A stretch of 64,000 bases of DNA from an uncultured Alcaligenaceae bacterium. GTDB taxonomy: Bacteria; Pseudomonadota; Gammaproteobacteria; Burkholderiales; Burkholderiaceae_B. A model generated the notes under the pieces. The model saw only the letters and a program-made list of their open reading frames with translations. It searched no databases and had not been told where the DNA came from. Position numbers and translations under genes: made by a program. The stretch lies in assembly GCA_937952975.1 (NCBI GenBank), contig CALFXX010000052.1:1-64000 (forward strand). The letters are read 5' to 3'. Within the stretch, counting starts at the first letter, position 1. Every line of letters begins with the position of its first letter. This document shows, one piece after another, positions 27,983 to 36,801 of the stretch.

Positions 27983-30562
27983 ATGTCGCCCGACCCAACG
28001 TCCACACAGGATTCTGTAGCACAGGATCAAGCTGACCGCGCGCAAGCGTCCGCACTTGCGGGCAAACTCGCGGCGCCAGTTAAGCTCGGTCACTACGACG
28101 AGCTACGAGATGCGAGCGGTGCGTTGCGTAAGCCCTGGCAAACATTTTTTAGTTATCTGGGCGAAGCAGGGATTAATGGATTACCGCAAAGCAGCGAGAC
28201 CATCGAGCGCCTGATTCAACAAAACGGCATCACTTACAACGTCTATGGTGATCAGCAGGGTCAAACGCGGCCGTGGTCGCTCAACGCACTGCCGATGTTG
28301 ATCACACCGGCTGATTGGCGCAGTATCTCTACGAGTTTGCAGCAGCGCGCCAAGTTATTAAATACGATTTTGCAGGATGTCTATGGCGAGCAGCGACTGA
28401 TACGCGGTGGCTACTTGCCAGGCGCGCTGATCTTGGGCAACCCTGGCTACTTACGTGCAATGCAAGGGGTCAAGCCCTTGGGCGGAGTCTATCTGCACGT
28501 GGTTGCTTTTGATATCGCACGCGGCCCAGATGGACGATGGTGGGTGATTGGTCAGCGTACCCAAACGCCTTCAGGGTTAGGCTATGTGCTTGAAAATCGC
28601 CTGACGGTTTCACGGGTGTTTCCTGAGGCGTATCGTGAGATGCGGGTGCAACACGTCGCTTCAAGCTATAAGCGATTGCTTGAATCCATGACAAGCGCGG
28701 CGGCTTCGATCGCAGAGGGTGCCCCGCGCTTTGCGCTGTTGACGCCAGGCCCCTACAGTGAAACGTATTTTGAGCACGCTTACCTGGCGCGTTATCTTGG
28801 TTTGCCTCTAGTTGAGGGGGCGGATTTGGCCGTGCGTGACGATAAGCTCTACTTAAAGACCATGCATGGCCTGCAGCGCATACACGGTTTGTTGCGTCGT
28901 TTGGATGATGATTTTTGTGATCCGCTTGAATTGCGCGCTGACTCGAGCTTGGGTATACCGGGGCTCTTGCAGGCGATACGCGCGGGCACTGTGGTGATGG
29001 CCAACGCACTTGGTACTAGCTTTTTAGAGTCGCCTGCGGTCCAAGGTTTTTTACCTGCGATCTCAGAGTATTTGCTGAATGAGCCTTTAAAAATGCCGTC
29101 ACTGAATACGTGGTGGTGTGGTGAAATCGCGGCTTGGCAAGATATCGCTCCTGACCTGCACACGCAGGTGATCAAGCCAACCTATGCAACGAACGCAGCA
29201 ACAAACTTTCAGCCGGCGATCGCGAGTTTGCTTGACCCTGAAGAGCTCGACGCGTGGCGTAAGCGGATCGGTTCGCAGCCTGATATCTATACGACCCAAA
29301 GTTATTTACCCTTTTCACAAGCGCCCACTTGGCAGGGTGACGAGATCTCGCCGCGTACGGCCATGTTGCGCGTGTATGCCATTGCGTCTGGGGATGGTGA
29401 GTGGCAATTATTACAAGGGGGCATGACGCGTATTGCAACCGTTGATCCTCACATCGTTTCGATCCAAAGTGGCGGCAGTACCCTTGATACTTGGGTGATG
29501 ACGGATCAACAGGTTGATACGTATTCGATGCTACCCAACCGCACCCGTTTGCCGCGTTGGACAGCAACCGAGCAACTGGTGTCGAGCCGCTCTGCTGAGA
29601 GTCTATTTTGGCTAGGGCGTTATACCGAACGTTGTGAGTTGATGGTGCGGCTGGCAAAAGAGGCCTTGGTCTTAGTCAGTACAAACCAACAAGATAGTTT
29701 GCCCGCCTTGAATGATGCGATCGCAGCGCTGGGTAGGCTGCATGGTTTGATACCAGAAGGTACGCCGAGCCTGACAAAATCTGCCTCAGTCTTTGGACGG
29801 ACCTTGATCGCGCAGTTGATACAGAAAGATACGCATGGCTTGCTCGACAACCTCGATCTACTTGAGTATTCATTGAAGGCGGTACGCGATCGCTTGCCAG
29901 CCGAGCACGCTGAAATCGCTCAAACCATGAAGCACATGTTGACGCACAATACGGTGCAGCCTGCGACGGCGGGTTCATTCAATGTCGCCAAGCCACGTAC
30001 GAAGCGTGTCGGTCGACCGGCTGTTCGTAACCCGATTGACACCATTGAGGTGCTTGATGTCATTGGCATACAGCTGGTTGCGTTGGTGGGTTTTCAATCT
30101 GACCGGATGACCCGCGACCTGGGCTGGCATATGTTGGCAGTTGGGCGCTTAATTGAGCGACTCGTAAACTTAAGTGGAATCTTGGTTGCATTTTTTACCC
30201 ACGCGGCGGTTTACACGCCCAGAGGTTTTGAAACACTTTTAGTATTGTTTGATAGTTCGATTACCTACCGCACGCGCTATCAGCGTCAGCAAGACATTCC
30301 TGCTTTGATGGATTTGTTGGTGACCGACGAGACCAATCCTCGTTCAATCAACTGCATCTTGCAGGCGCTCAAGGGTGAAATTAAGCATTTGCCAAATGGC
30401 GACGTGTTGCTTGAAGGGTTACCAGCATTTGATCCGCACGAAGACTCGGTGTTGGTGCAAGTTGAGATGGTACGTACCCTTGGTTTATTTGGTGCAAGTG
30501 TGTCTGACGAAATTAGTCGGCGGTTTTTTGCGCTGGCTGTTGATAGGCACTTTGCATCATGA
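27983..30562 (+). CDS. Fused circularly permuted ATP-grasp and alpha-E protein
   Basis: An 859-residue fusion. Residues about 1-490 form a circularly permuted ATP-grasp ligase (NGITYNVYGDQQGQTRPWSLNALP, LENRLTVSRVFPE, GLLRRLDDDFCDPLELR, SIQSGGSTLDTWVM). After a short linker, residues about 530-859 form an alpha-E domain (SRSAESLFWLGRYTERCELMVRLAKEA). It thus repeats in one chain what the two minus-strand genes encode separately; the two ATP-grasp copies are clearly diverged, so they may use different substrates. Its stop overlaps the next start by 4 bp. Confidence 0.92.
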   Translation: MSPDPTSTQDSVAQDQADRAQASALAGKLAAPVKLGHYDELRDASGALRKPWQTFFSYLGEAGINGLPQSSETIERLIQQNGITYNVYGDQQGQTRPWSLNALPMLITPADWRSISTSLQQRAKLLNTILQDVYGEQRLIRGGYLPGALILGNPGYLRAMQGVKPLGGVYLHVVAFDIARGPDGRWWVIGQRTQTPSGLGYVLENRLTVSRVFPEAYREMRVQHVASSYKRLLESMTSAAASIAEGAPRFALLTPGPYSETYFEHAYLARYLGLPLVEGADLAVRDDKLYLKTMHGLQRIHGLLRRLDDDFCDPLELRADSSLGIPGLLQAIRAGTVVMANALGTSFLESPAVQGFLPAISEYLLNEPLKMPSLNTWWCGEIAAWQDIAPDLHTQVIKPTYATNAATNFQPAIASLLDPEELDAWRKRIGSQPDIYTTQSYLPFSQAPTWQGDEISPRTAMLRVYAIASGDGEWQLLQGGMTRIATVDPHIVSIQSGGSTLDTWVMTDQQVDTYSMLPNRTRLPRWTATEQLVSSRSAESLFWLGRYTERCELMVRLAKEALVLVSTNQQDSLPALNDAIAALGRLHGLIPEGTPSLTKSASVFGRTLIAQLIQKDTHGLLDNLDLLEYSLKAVRDRLPAEHAEIAQTMKHMLTHNTVQPATAGSFNVAKPRTKRVGRPAVRNPIDTIEVLDVIGIQLVALVGFQSDRMTRDLGWHMLAVGRLIERLVNLSGILVAFFTHAAVYTPRGFETLLVLFDSSITYRTRYQRQQDIPALMDLLVTDETNPRSINCILQALKGEIKHLPNGDVLLEGLPAFDPHEDSVLVQVEMVRTLGLFGASVSDEISRRFFALAVDRHFAS

Positions 30563-31461
30563 TAAATATCGAAGTCGAGCATGACTCTCACTACACGTAT
30601 CAGACTGAGGTTGAACTCGCTCATCACCTGGCGTACCTGCGACCTCGAAAAACGGATTGGCAAAAAGTTTTATTTACAGAGTTAGAAATTTCGCCTAAGC
30701 CAGATTGCCAAACTGAAAACCAAGACGCGTTTGGTAATCACCGAACATTTTTCACCCTGTCCACGCCTCACGCAGAGCTATTGGTGCGTTCGCGCTCGGT
30801 GGTGACGCTGACAGATCGGTATGCAAGCTTCGATGCCAGCCAGTCGGTTACCTGGGAAGAGGTGCGGGATGCGCTTGCGTATGCGCTTGATCGCCCCTAT
30901 GTTGCAGCAAGTGAGTTTTCTTTTTTAAGTCCGTATGTACCGCGGTTGGCTGAGCTGCGGGCGTACGCAGAGCGCTCGTTTTTACCGGGGCGCAATCTCG
31001 CCGAAGCAAGCATTGAGTTGTCGTCGCGCATTCACGAAGACTTCACCTACTCGCCGACAGCGACCGAGGTGCATACCCCCATTCTTGAAGCCTTTAATAA
31101 GCGTGCTGGTGTGTGTCAGGATTTTTCACATATTCTGATCGGTTGTTTGCGCGCGATGGGGTTAAGCGCTCAATATGTCAGTGGCTATTTGCTGACCAAG
31201 CCGCTGCCGGGCACCGTTAAATTACGCGGAGCTGATGCCTCGCATGCTTGGGTGGCGGTGTATTGTCCTCAAGCGCCGGGTCAGTGGCTTGAACTTGATC
31301 CGACTAACAATGTTTTGGCGGGCCAGAGCCATGTACGTTTGGCGATCGGTCGGGACTTTGGCGATGTGTCACCCTTGCGCGGGGTGATTCGTGGCGGTGG
31401 TGATCATCAGCTTGCTGTCGGTGTGACGGTGCAAACGATTAACGCAGAGTCGCCACGTTAA
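30559..31461 (+). CDS. Transglutaminase-like cysteine protease family protein
   Basis: A 300-residue protein with an N-terminal beta region (MINIEVEHDSHYTYQTEVEL, LRPRKTD) and a transglutaminase core. The triad is intact: C186 in RAGVCQDFSHILIG, H229 in DASHAWVAVY, D247 in LELDPTNN. It is translationally coupled (ATGA) to the ATP-grasp/alpha-E fusion. No signal peptide, so probably cytoplasmic. Hydrolysis or transfer of an amide product made by the ligases is a reasonable inference. It converges on the dehydrogenase gene with a 23-bp overlap. Confidence 0.9.
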   Translation: MINIEVEHDSHYTYQTEVELAHHLAYLRPRKTDWQKVLFTELEISPKPDCQTENQDAFGNHRTFFTLSTPHAELLVRSRSVVTLTDRYASFDASQSVTWEEVRDALAYALDRPYVAASEFSFLSPYVPRLAELRAYAERSFLPGRNLAEASIELSSRIHEDFTYSPTATEVHTPILEAFNKRAGVCQDFSHILIGCLRAMGLSAQYVSGYLLTKPLPGTVKLRGADASHAWVAVYCPQAPGQWLELDPTNNVLAGQSHVRLAIGRDFGDVSPLRGVIRGGGDHQLAVGVTVQTINAESPR

Positions 31462-32452
31462 TCATTGGCTCGCCGCGCTTCCAGTACCCGAGGTTTTCGA
31501 TAAATTTTTGCGCCATGCGCTGCAAGATCGCGTCCGAAAATCCAGCTGTATGCGGCGTGCAAATGACATTCGGCATATCCCACAACGGTGAGTCGACATG
31601 CAAGGGTTCTTGCGCAAACACATCAAGATAAGCACCCGCCAGACGACCCTTTTGCAAGGCATCAATCATCGCACGCTCGTCAATCACAGTACCGCGTGAA
31701 ATATTTACAATGTGCGAGCCGGGCTTCATGAGGGCAAGGGCATCTTGACTCACTAAGTTTGTGGTCTGTTTAGTGAGTGGGCACGCAAGCACCAGCCAGT
31801 CGGTTTCTGGCAACACGTTACTAAAATCGTCAAAACTAACAACGCGAGTGTTCTCGATTAAAGACGTCGCGGCCTGACGGACCACGATAATTTTTAAGCC
31901 GAGTGCGGTGAGCCAGGCACCAAGCTTTTGTCCGATAGGACCCCAGCCGACGATTGTCGCCGTCTGACCTTCGAGGTCAGGCGGCAAGCCCACCTTCATA
32001 AAGGGCGCCCAGATGTGAGCACGTTGTGCGGCGGCAAGCTGTGGAAAGCGTCGCGAGAGTGACAGCAAACCAGTCAAGGCGGTTTGAGCAACCAGGCTTG
32101 CGCTCGCGCCTGACGACGACGTGACGGTCACCCCGCGCGCCATTAAATCTAAAAATATTTGTCGGTCAACGCCGGCGGAGTGGATGTGTACCCATTGCAG
32201 CGTTTTGGATTTGAGTAGAGCGTCGTACACATATTGTGTGCTGGCCTCGATTTGATGCTTAGTCGAGCCCGCGGTAATGTCGCGTGACACAAAGCAGAAA
32301 TCGATGTCTTGTGTGCCGGCATGGATATCGGCTGCGCTCACCAGTTGATACCCTTTAGCGCCAAGAATGTCGTTCATTTGAGGCGCGAGCTCTTGCGCCG
32401 TTTTATCAGACAAGAGGATACGTGCTGGATGATCCAATACAATTTTTGTCAT
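31439..32452 (-). CDS. D-2-hydroxyacid dehydrogenase (NAD-binding)
   Basis: A 337-residue member of the D-isomer-specific 2-hydroxyacid dehydrogenase family. The Rossmann motif is VGWGPIGQKLGAWL, and the catalytic residues fit the family: Arg in NISRGTVIDE, Glu in FAQEPLHVDSP and His in CTPHTAGFSD. The start MTKIVLDHPA is supported by AAGGA seven bases upstream. It is the last gene after a class II aldolase and a Bug receptor, suggesting joint use of a hydroxy acid substrate (for example a glyoxylate, hydroxypyruvate or tartronate-type compound); the exact substrate is not predictable. Confidence 0.87.
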   Translation of the reverse strand: MTKIVLDHPARILLSDKTAQELAPQMNDILGAKGYQLVSAADIHAGTQDIDFCFVSRDITAGSTKHQIEASTQYVYDALLKSKTLQWVHIHSAGVDRQIFLDLMARGVTVTSSSGASASLVAQTALTGLLSLSRRFPQLAAAQRAHIWAPFMKVGLPPDLEGQTATIVGWGPIGQKLGAWLTALGLKIIVVRQAATSLIENTRVVSFDDFSNVLPETDWLVLACPLTKQTTNLVSQDALALMKPGSHIVNISRGTVIDERAMIDALQKGRLAGAYLDVFAQEPLHVDSPLWDMPNVICTPHTAGFSDAILQRMAQKFIENLGYWKRGEPMINVATLR

Positions 32453-32462
32453 ACCAGTTTCC

Positions 32463-33434
32463 TTAACGCGGCGTCGCACCTGAATCAATCACGACTTTTT
32501 TCCACTTGGCGTGCTCATCGCGGATAAAGTCTTGAAAGTAGGCGGCGGTACCCCCGACAGGGTCAGCACCTTCTTGAACAAAGCGATGCTCAAGTGGGAT
32601 CATCGCGAGATTTACTTCTTTGTTCAGCTTGTCGATAATGGCTTGAGGCGTGCCTTTAGGTGCCAGCATGCCAAACCATGATCCCGCCGAGAACCCTGGA
32701 AAGCCATTTTCAGCAACCGTTGGTACACCTGGCAATGAGCGCGAGGGCTTGGGGCTACTGACCGCGATGGCGCGTAGCTTGCCACCCTTAATTTGCCCGA
32801 TCACCGAGGGGATCGTGGCAAACATAAAGTCGATGCGGCCTGCGATTAAGTCATTTAACGCTTCAGCCCCTTTGTACGGGATATGTTGTGCTTCGACCCC
32901 AATGGCGTCCATCAGCATAAAACTCGACAAATGCGATGAGGTGCCGTTTCCGGTTGATGAATAATTTAGAGTCCCTTTCTTTTTAGCCTTTGCATAGGCT
33001 AAAAATTCAGCAAATGTGTTGATAGGCAAATTGGGGCTGACGACTAAAACATTTGGTACATCGGCGATTAGTACGACCGGTACCAGGTCCACCAACGGGT
33101 TGTAGCGTAGATCTTTGTATAACGTTGGGTTGATGGCAATGGGCCCAACCGAAGCGACCGTCAGGGTATAGCCATCGGCCGGTGCCCGTGCAGCAAGTTC
33201 GTTACCGATGTTGCCGCCCGAGCCCGGTTTGTTTTCAACGACAAAAGGCTGCTTCAGTTTTTCGGCAAGGTGTTGACCCACCCCTCGCGCGATGATGTCA
33301 GTGGTGCCGCCCGCCGTAAAAGACACAATGATTTTGACGGGTTTGGTTGGATACTCTTGAGCGTCTTGCGCGTGGGCTGATAAGAGGCCGCCGAGTACCG
33401 AACTCAAAAAAACCGAAGTAATAAATTTAATCAC
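32463..33434 (-). CDS. Bug-family (TctC) tripartite tricarboxylate transporter receptor
   Basis: A 323-residue periplasmic solute receptor of the Bug family, highly expanded in Alcaligenaceae. The GTG start (in GTGATTAAA) overlaps the upstream aldolase end by 8 bp and gives a signal peptide, with cleavage near SAHAQ. Typical blocks are YPTKPVKIIVSFTAGGTTDIIAR, VVENKPGSGGNIG and IPYKGAEALNDLIAGRIDFMF. No TctA/TctB membrane genes are nearby, so it must share a transporter encoded elsewhere or act in sensing. It sits between an aldolase and a dehydrogenase in one operon. Confidence 0.9.
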   Translation of the reverse strand: MIKFITSVFLSSVLGGLLSAHAQDAQEYPTKPVKIIVSFTAGGTTDIIARGVGQHLAEKLKQPFVVENKPGSGGNIGNELAARAPADGYTLTVASVGPIAINPTLYKDLRYNPLVDLVPVVLIADVPNVLVVSPNLPINTFAEFLAYAKAKKKGTLNYSSTGNGTSSHLSSFMLMDAIGVEAQHIPYKGAEALNDLIAGRIDFMFATIPSVIGQIKGGKLRAIAVSSPKPSRSLPGVPTVAENGFPGFSAGSWFGMLAPKGTPQAIIDKLNKEVNLAMIPLEHRFVQEGADPVGGTAAYFQDFIRDEHAKWKKVVIDSGATPR

Positions 33435-34215
33435 GATAAGAAATATCCGTACGATCGAGTTTGCGAAGTAGTGCTGGCCACTCCATGACGCCATAAGGGC
33501 GGCGAGTACCAGGTTGGTAGTTATTCCAGGTTTCGTCGAGCACCTTCTGCGAGACTTTTGATAGGGGGCTATTGCATGACATTGCACCGAGTTGTGCATG
33601 GCATGACAGCTCGAGGCGGTGCATCCAGTTAAAGGCCTCGCCAACTGTGCGCCCAACGGTTAAGGCGCCATGATTACGCAAAATCATGGCTTCGCCCATT
33701 CCTAAGTCTCTGCAAAGTGATTCTTGTTCGCGCTCGTCTAACACGACACCTTCGTAATCGTGATAGGTAATTTTTAAGAAACGCATCGCTGTCTGGGTGA
33801 GAGGCAACAAGCCGCACTCGAGCGAAGATACGGCCATTGAGGCCCAGCTATGTGTGTGAATGACACAACCAACATCAGCGCGGGCGTGGTGGATGGCGCT
33901 GTGGATCACCGAGCCTGCTTTGTTTAAGCCGTATTTGAGGTCACCAAAATCGGGGCTGGTCAGGATGTTGCCGTGGTGATCAACTTTAAGCAGGCTCGAA
34001 GCCGTAATTTCTTCATACATCATGCCGTAGGCATTGATCAAAAACGTGCCTTCTTCGCCTGGGACGCGAGCCGAAATGTGGTTGGCGGCCATATCGGCCA
34101 TGCCATAGATCGCAACCAGTCGGTAACACGCGGCTAAATCGACGCGTGCCTGCCACTCTGCGTCAGAGACCTTGCCCTTTAGTGATGGGAGCTGTAAAAC
34201 GCCTGCTTTTGACAT
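33427..34215 (-). CDS. Class II aldolase/adducin family protein
   Basis: A 262-residue class II aldolase/adducin-type protein. The Zn-binding histidines are in CVIHTHSWAS and ILRNHGALTVG, and an N-terminal MAANHISARVPGEEGTFLINAYG matches the family. Members cleave sugar or hydroxy-acid phosphates or act as decarboxylases or epimerases. First gene of a three-gene operon with a Bug receptor and a 2-hydroxyacid dehydrogenase. Confidence 0.88.
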   Translation of the reverse strand: MSKAGVLQLPSLKGKVSDAEWQARVDLAACYRLVAIYGMADMAANHISARVPGEEGTFLINAYGMMYEEITASSLLKVDHHGNILTSPDFGDLKYGLNKAGSVIHSAIHHARADVGCVIHTHSWASMAVSSLECGLLPLTQTAMRFLKITYHDYEGVVLDEREQESLCRDLGMGEAMILRNHGALTVGRTVGEAFNWMHRLELSCHAQLGAMSCNSPLSKVSQKVLDETWNNYQPGTRRPYGVMEWPALLRKLDRTDISYRD

Positions 34216-34428
34216 GATGGTTTGCCTCAGATGAAATGTTATTTTTAGTGGAAAAACGACGCATCTAGTTGCCGCCTATGCGTTGTAAGTAAATAAAGCC
34301 TGTGCAATGACGATACCAAAAGGCGTCAAAATCTGCGAGTGATTCTCGCAAAGCACGTTATGCTTGAACCTTAAAGATATTTTTGACGTGATTTTTGCCC
34401 CGAGCGGTCAGGCGTCCTGGAGAACGAC

Positions 34429-34746
34429 ATGAAAATTTTGGCAGCGGTTGTGGTGTTGTTTTTGGTGGGTTGCCAAGGTAGCCCCGTGTATTACCATCGC
34501 GACCCAGCCCGCCAGATCGTCGTCTTAGATAAGCGCGAGATCAGCATCATCCCTTTGGGTGAAAACCGCTGGGAAGCCTACGGTGGCAAAGAGGGCTGGA
34601 TGAAGCCAGACCTCGCGGTGCAAAAAGCGCGTCAGATCGCGGGCATCGAAAAAGTTACCGGCTGTCGTGTGGTCAACGCCGACTTCGTGCCCGGCCATGA
34701 AGTCGACGGCATGCTCTTACACGCAACGGTTAGCTGCGCCAAGTAG
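34429..34746 (+). CDS. Small predicted lipoprotein of unknown function
   Basis: 105 residues with a lipoprotein signal: MKILAAVVVLFLVGC, a good lipobox LVGC with the lipidated Cys at 15. The mature part contains two more cysteines (VTGCRVV and VSCAK) that could form a disulfide, and no family I recognise. A good ribosome site (CTGGAG) precedes the ATG. It is monocistronic and ends 4 bp before the convergent PaiB-like gene. Confidence 0.75.
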   Translation: MKILAAVVVLFLVGCQGSPVYYHRDPARQIVVLDKREISIIPLGENRWEAYGGKEGWMKPDLAVQKARQIAGIEKVTGCRVVNADFVPGHEVDGMLLHATVSCAK

Positions 34747-34750
34747 GTTG

Positions 34751-35398
34751 TTAACCTAGGCCGCCATTTGCCCCAACAATACGGCCCATCTGCAGATCGC
34801 TGTCAGTTTGGCCTGCAGCGCTGGCTAAACCACGTGCAACCCCCATCCTGTCAGCGTCAGTGCGGTTTTGGCTGATTTTCCATTTTGCTTGCACGCGGAT
34901 GATGGTGAGCTCGATGGCGACAATTGCGTCAAGCATGGTCGCAAGGTAATCCGCGGGTGCATCGCTGACGCGCCACGAACTATTACGACTGAGTTCCATT
35001 TTCGCGGTTAAATCTGTCACGATTTGGCGCTTAATCTCAGGATCATGCGATATCGTGAGCCAGCCGTACACGTGGGCAACGGCATAGTTATAAGTGGGCA
35101 CCACTTTGTGAGTTTCAAGTTTGGACGGATACCAATTAGGCGTGATGTAGGCGCTTGGGCCTTGAAATACCACGAGCGACTCCGCTTCGGGGTCGGTCGT
35201 TTGCCAGACGGGGTTACCTTTAGCCACATGACCAATTAGTTTGGTGCCGGGGCTTAAGTCGCCCTCAAGAAGGAACGGAATATGGTTGGCTTCAAGTGCC
35301 TCACCATCGCGCGTGACGAGCGTGCCTAACGGAAAGTGTTTGATCAGTTCGCCGACGATAGTCAGGTCATTTTGCTCAAAGTGTTTCGGGTTGTACAT
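34751..35398 (-). CDS. FMN-binding PaiB-type negative transcriptional regulator
   Basis: A 215-residue protein of the PaiB family (split-barrel flavin-binding fold). The start MYNPKHFEQND is the usual family N-terminus; longer frames extend into non-family sequence. Conserved blocks include LEANHIPFLL, GHVAKGNPVW and YITPNWYPSKLETHKVVPTYNY. Bacillus PaiB represses sporulation and protease genes, but many family members probably have a heme or flavin-related enzymatic role. It is divergent from the amidase; the 89-bp spacer contains the palindrome GTGTACAC at 35459-35466. Confidence 0.85.
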   Translation of the reverse strand: MYNPKHFEQNDLTIVGELIKHFPLGTLVTRDGEALEANHIPFLLEGDLSPGTKLIGHVAKGNPVWQTTDPEAESLVVFQGPSAYITPNWYPSKLETHKVVPTYNYAVAHVYGWLTISHDPEIKRQIVTDLTAKMELSRNSSWRVSDAPADYLATMLDAIVAIELTIIRVQAKWKISQNRTDADRMGVARGLASAAGQTDSDLQMGRIVGANGGLG

Positions 35399-35487
35399 GG
35401 TGGGTTGACTCGTCCGATAAATAATTGTGTCATTGATCCCGTGAGGGGTTCGCGCTAAAGTGTACACAGATTGACACGAGATAAATA

Positions 35488-36801
35488 ATGAAACCGAATA
35501 AATTGCCGCTTGGTCTGTTTGCAGCAACCCGAGCGATAGCGCAGGGTAGCTTGTCGCCCAAAGAGTATTTGCAGCAATGTATCGAGCGCGCCGACGAGCG
35601 CGAACCTGCGCTGCACGCTTTCGTTGCTCGCACATCCACACAAGATTTATTAGCGTCGGTCAGCGGTGGTGAATGGGCTGGCATCCCTGTTGGCGTTAAA
35701 GACTTAATCGCGACGCGCGCGCTCACAACAACAAACGGCTCGCCGATCTATGCCGATCAGCTGCTTGACTACGATGCACCGATTGTTTCGCATATTCGTC
35801 AATTGGGTGCAGCAGTCTTTGGCAAAACGGTCACAACAGAATTTGCCTGGCGCCAGCCCGGCCCAACCGTGAACCCGTTTAATGCTGCGCATACCCCAGG
35901 GGGCTCATCCAGTGGTTCGGCCGCCGCTGTGGCGGCCGGGATTGTGCCGCTGGCGTTGGGCACGCAAACGGTAGGCTCAGTCATCAGACCCGCCGCTTTT
36001 TGCGGCGTGGTGGGCTTCAAGGCAAGCTTTGGTGCAGTACCGCGCGCGGGCGTCTACCCTTTAGCCGGTTCGCTTGATCATGTGGGCTTTATTGCCAGAT
36101 CAGTGAACGACGTCGCGTACGCCTTTAATTTGCTGCGCAATCGAGTTGCGGTTGAACCAGACAGCATTGTGTTGCCCGAGGTGCCCATGAAGACTGACAC
36201 GGGTATTGAGCCGCACGCTGCGCCCCGTCTCGCATGGTTGCGCACACCGTATGATGACCGAGTCACTGCCGAGCAACAGCGAGCAATGGAACGCGCTGTC
36301 ACGCAACTGCGCGCGCAAGGTGCGATCGTTGAAGAGTTCGCGCTCCCCGATGAATATTGGACAGGAATCGAGGGGATGTTTTGCTTGCTTGAGTGTGAGG
36401 GTGGAGCGATCCATCAAGAGCACGTGCAACGCTTTCCAGAGCGTTCAAGCGTGCATCTGAAAGAGCTCGTTGAAAAAGGCCGTGCACGCTCTGCGCTTGA
36501 TTATCTGGGCGCGCGCGCCTTACAGCAGCGCTTGCGCGCCGATGCAGCCGTGCAATTTCAGGGCTTTGATGCTGTGCTGACGATCCCAGCCACGGGCGAA
36601 GCGCCCGAGGGTTTGGCCTTTACGGGCGACCCCGTGTTTTGTGCGCTCTGGAGCTTTTTAGGGCTGCCCGCCTTAACCTTGCCCATCGCACGTTCAGCCA
36701 AGGGTTTGCCGCTTGGCTTACAACTCGTTGCCCCTTACAAGCAAGACGCGCACTTGCTGCGTACAGGGCGTTGGGTTGAGTTGTCGTTGCCGGCAGCTTA
36801 G
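35488..36801 (+). CDS. Amidase signature-family enzyme
   Basis: A 437-residue amidase. The Ser-cisSer-Lys triad can be placed: K71 in VGVKDL, the Gly/Ser-rich GGSSSGSAAAVAAG at 138-151 with the cis-Ser, and nucleophile S164 in TQTVGSVIRPA. The enzyme hydrolyses a C-N amide bond (amide, carbamate or aryl amide); substrate unknown. Several family members are labelled GatA, but no gatB or gatC is adjacent, so that role is unlikely. It converges with the gamma-glutamyltransferase gene, overlapping by 4 bp. Confidence 0.9.
   Translation: MKPNKLPLGLFAATRAIAQGSLSPKEYLQQCIERADEREPALHAFVARTSTQDLLASVSGGEWAGIPVGVKDLIATRALTTTNGSPIYADQLLDYDAPIVSHIRQLGAAVFGKTVTTEFAWRQPGPTVNPFNAAHTPGGSSSGSAAAVAAGIVPLALGTQTVGSVIRPAAFCGVVGFKASFGAVPRAGVYPLAGSLDHVGFIARSVNDVAYAFNLLRNRVAVEPDSIVLPEVPMKTDTGIEPHAAPRLAWLRTPYDDRVTAEQQRAMERAVTQLRAQGAIVEEFALPDEYWTGIEGMFCLLECEGGAIHQEHVQRFPERSSVHLKELVEKGRARSALDYLGARALQQRLRADAAVQFQGFDAVLTIPATGEAPEGLAFTGDPVFCALWSFLGLPALTLPIARSAKGLPLGLQLVAPYKQDAHLLRTGRWVELSLPAA

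Noticed and set aside
35488..36801. Glutamyl-tRNA amidotransferase subunit A (gatA)
   Set aside because: No gatB or gatC next to it, and the context is catabolic.
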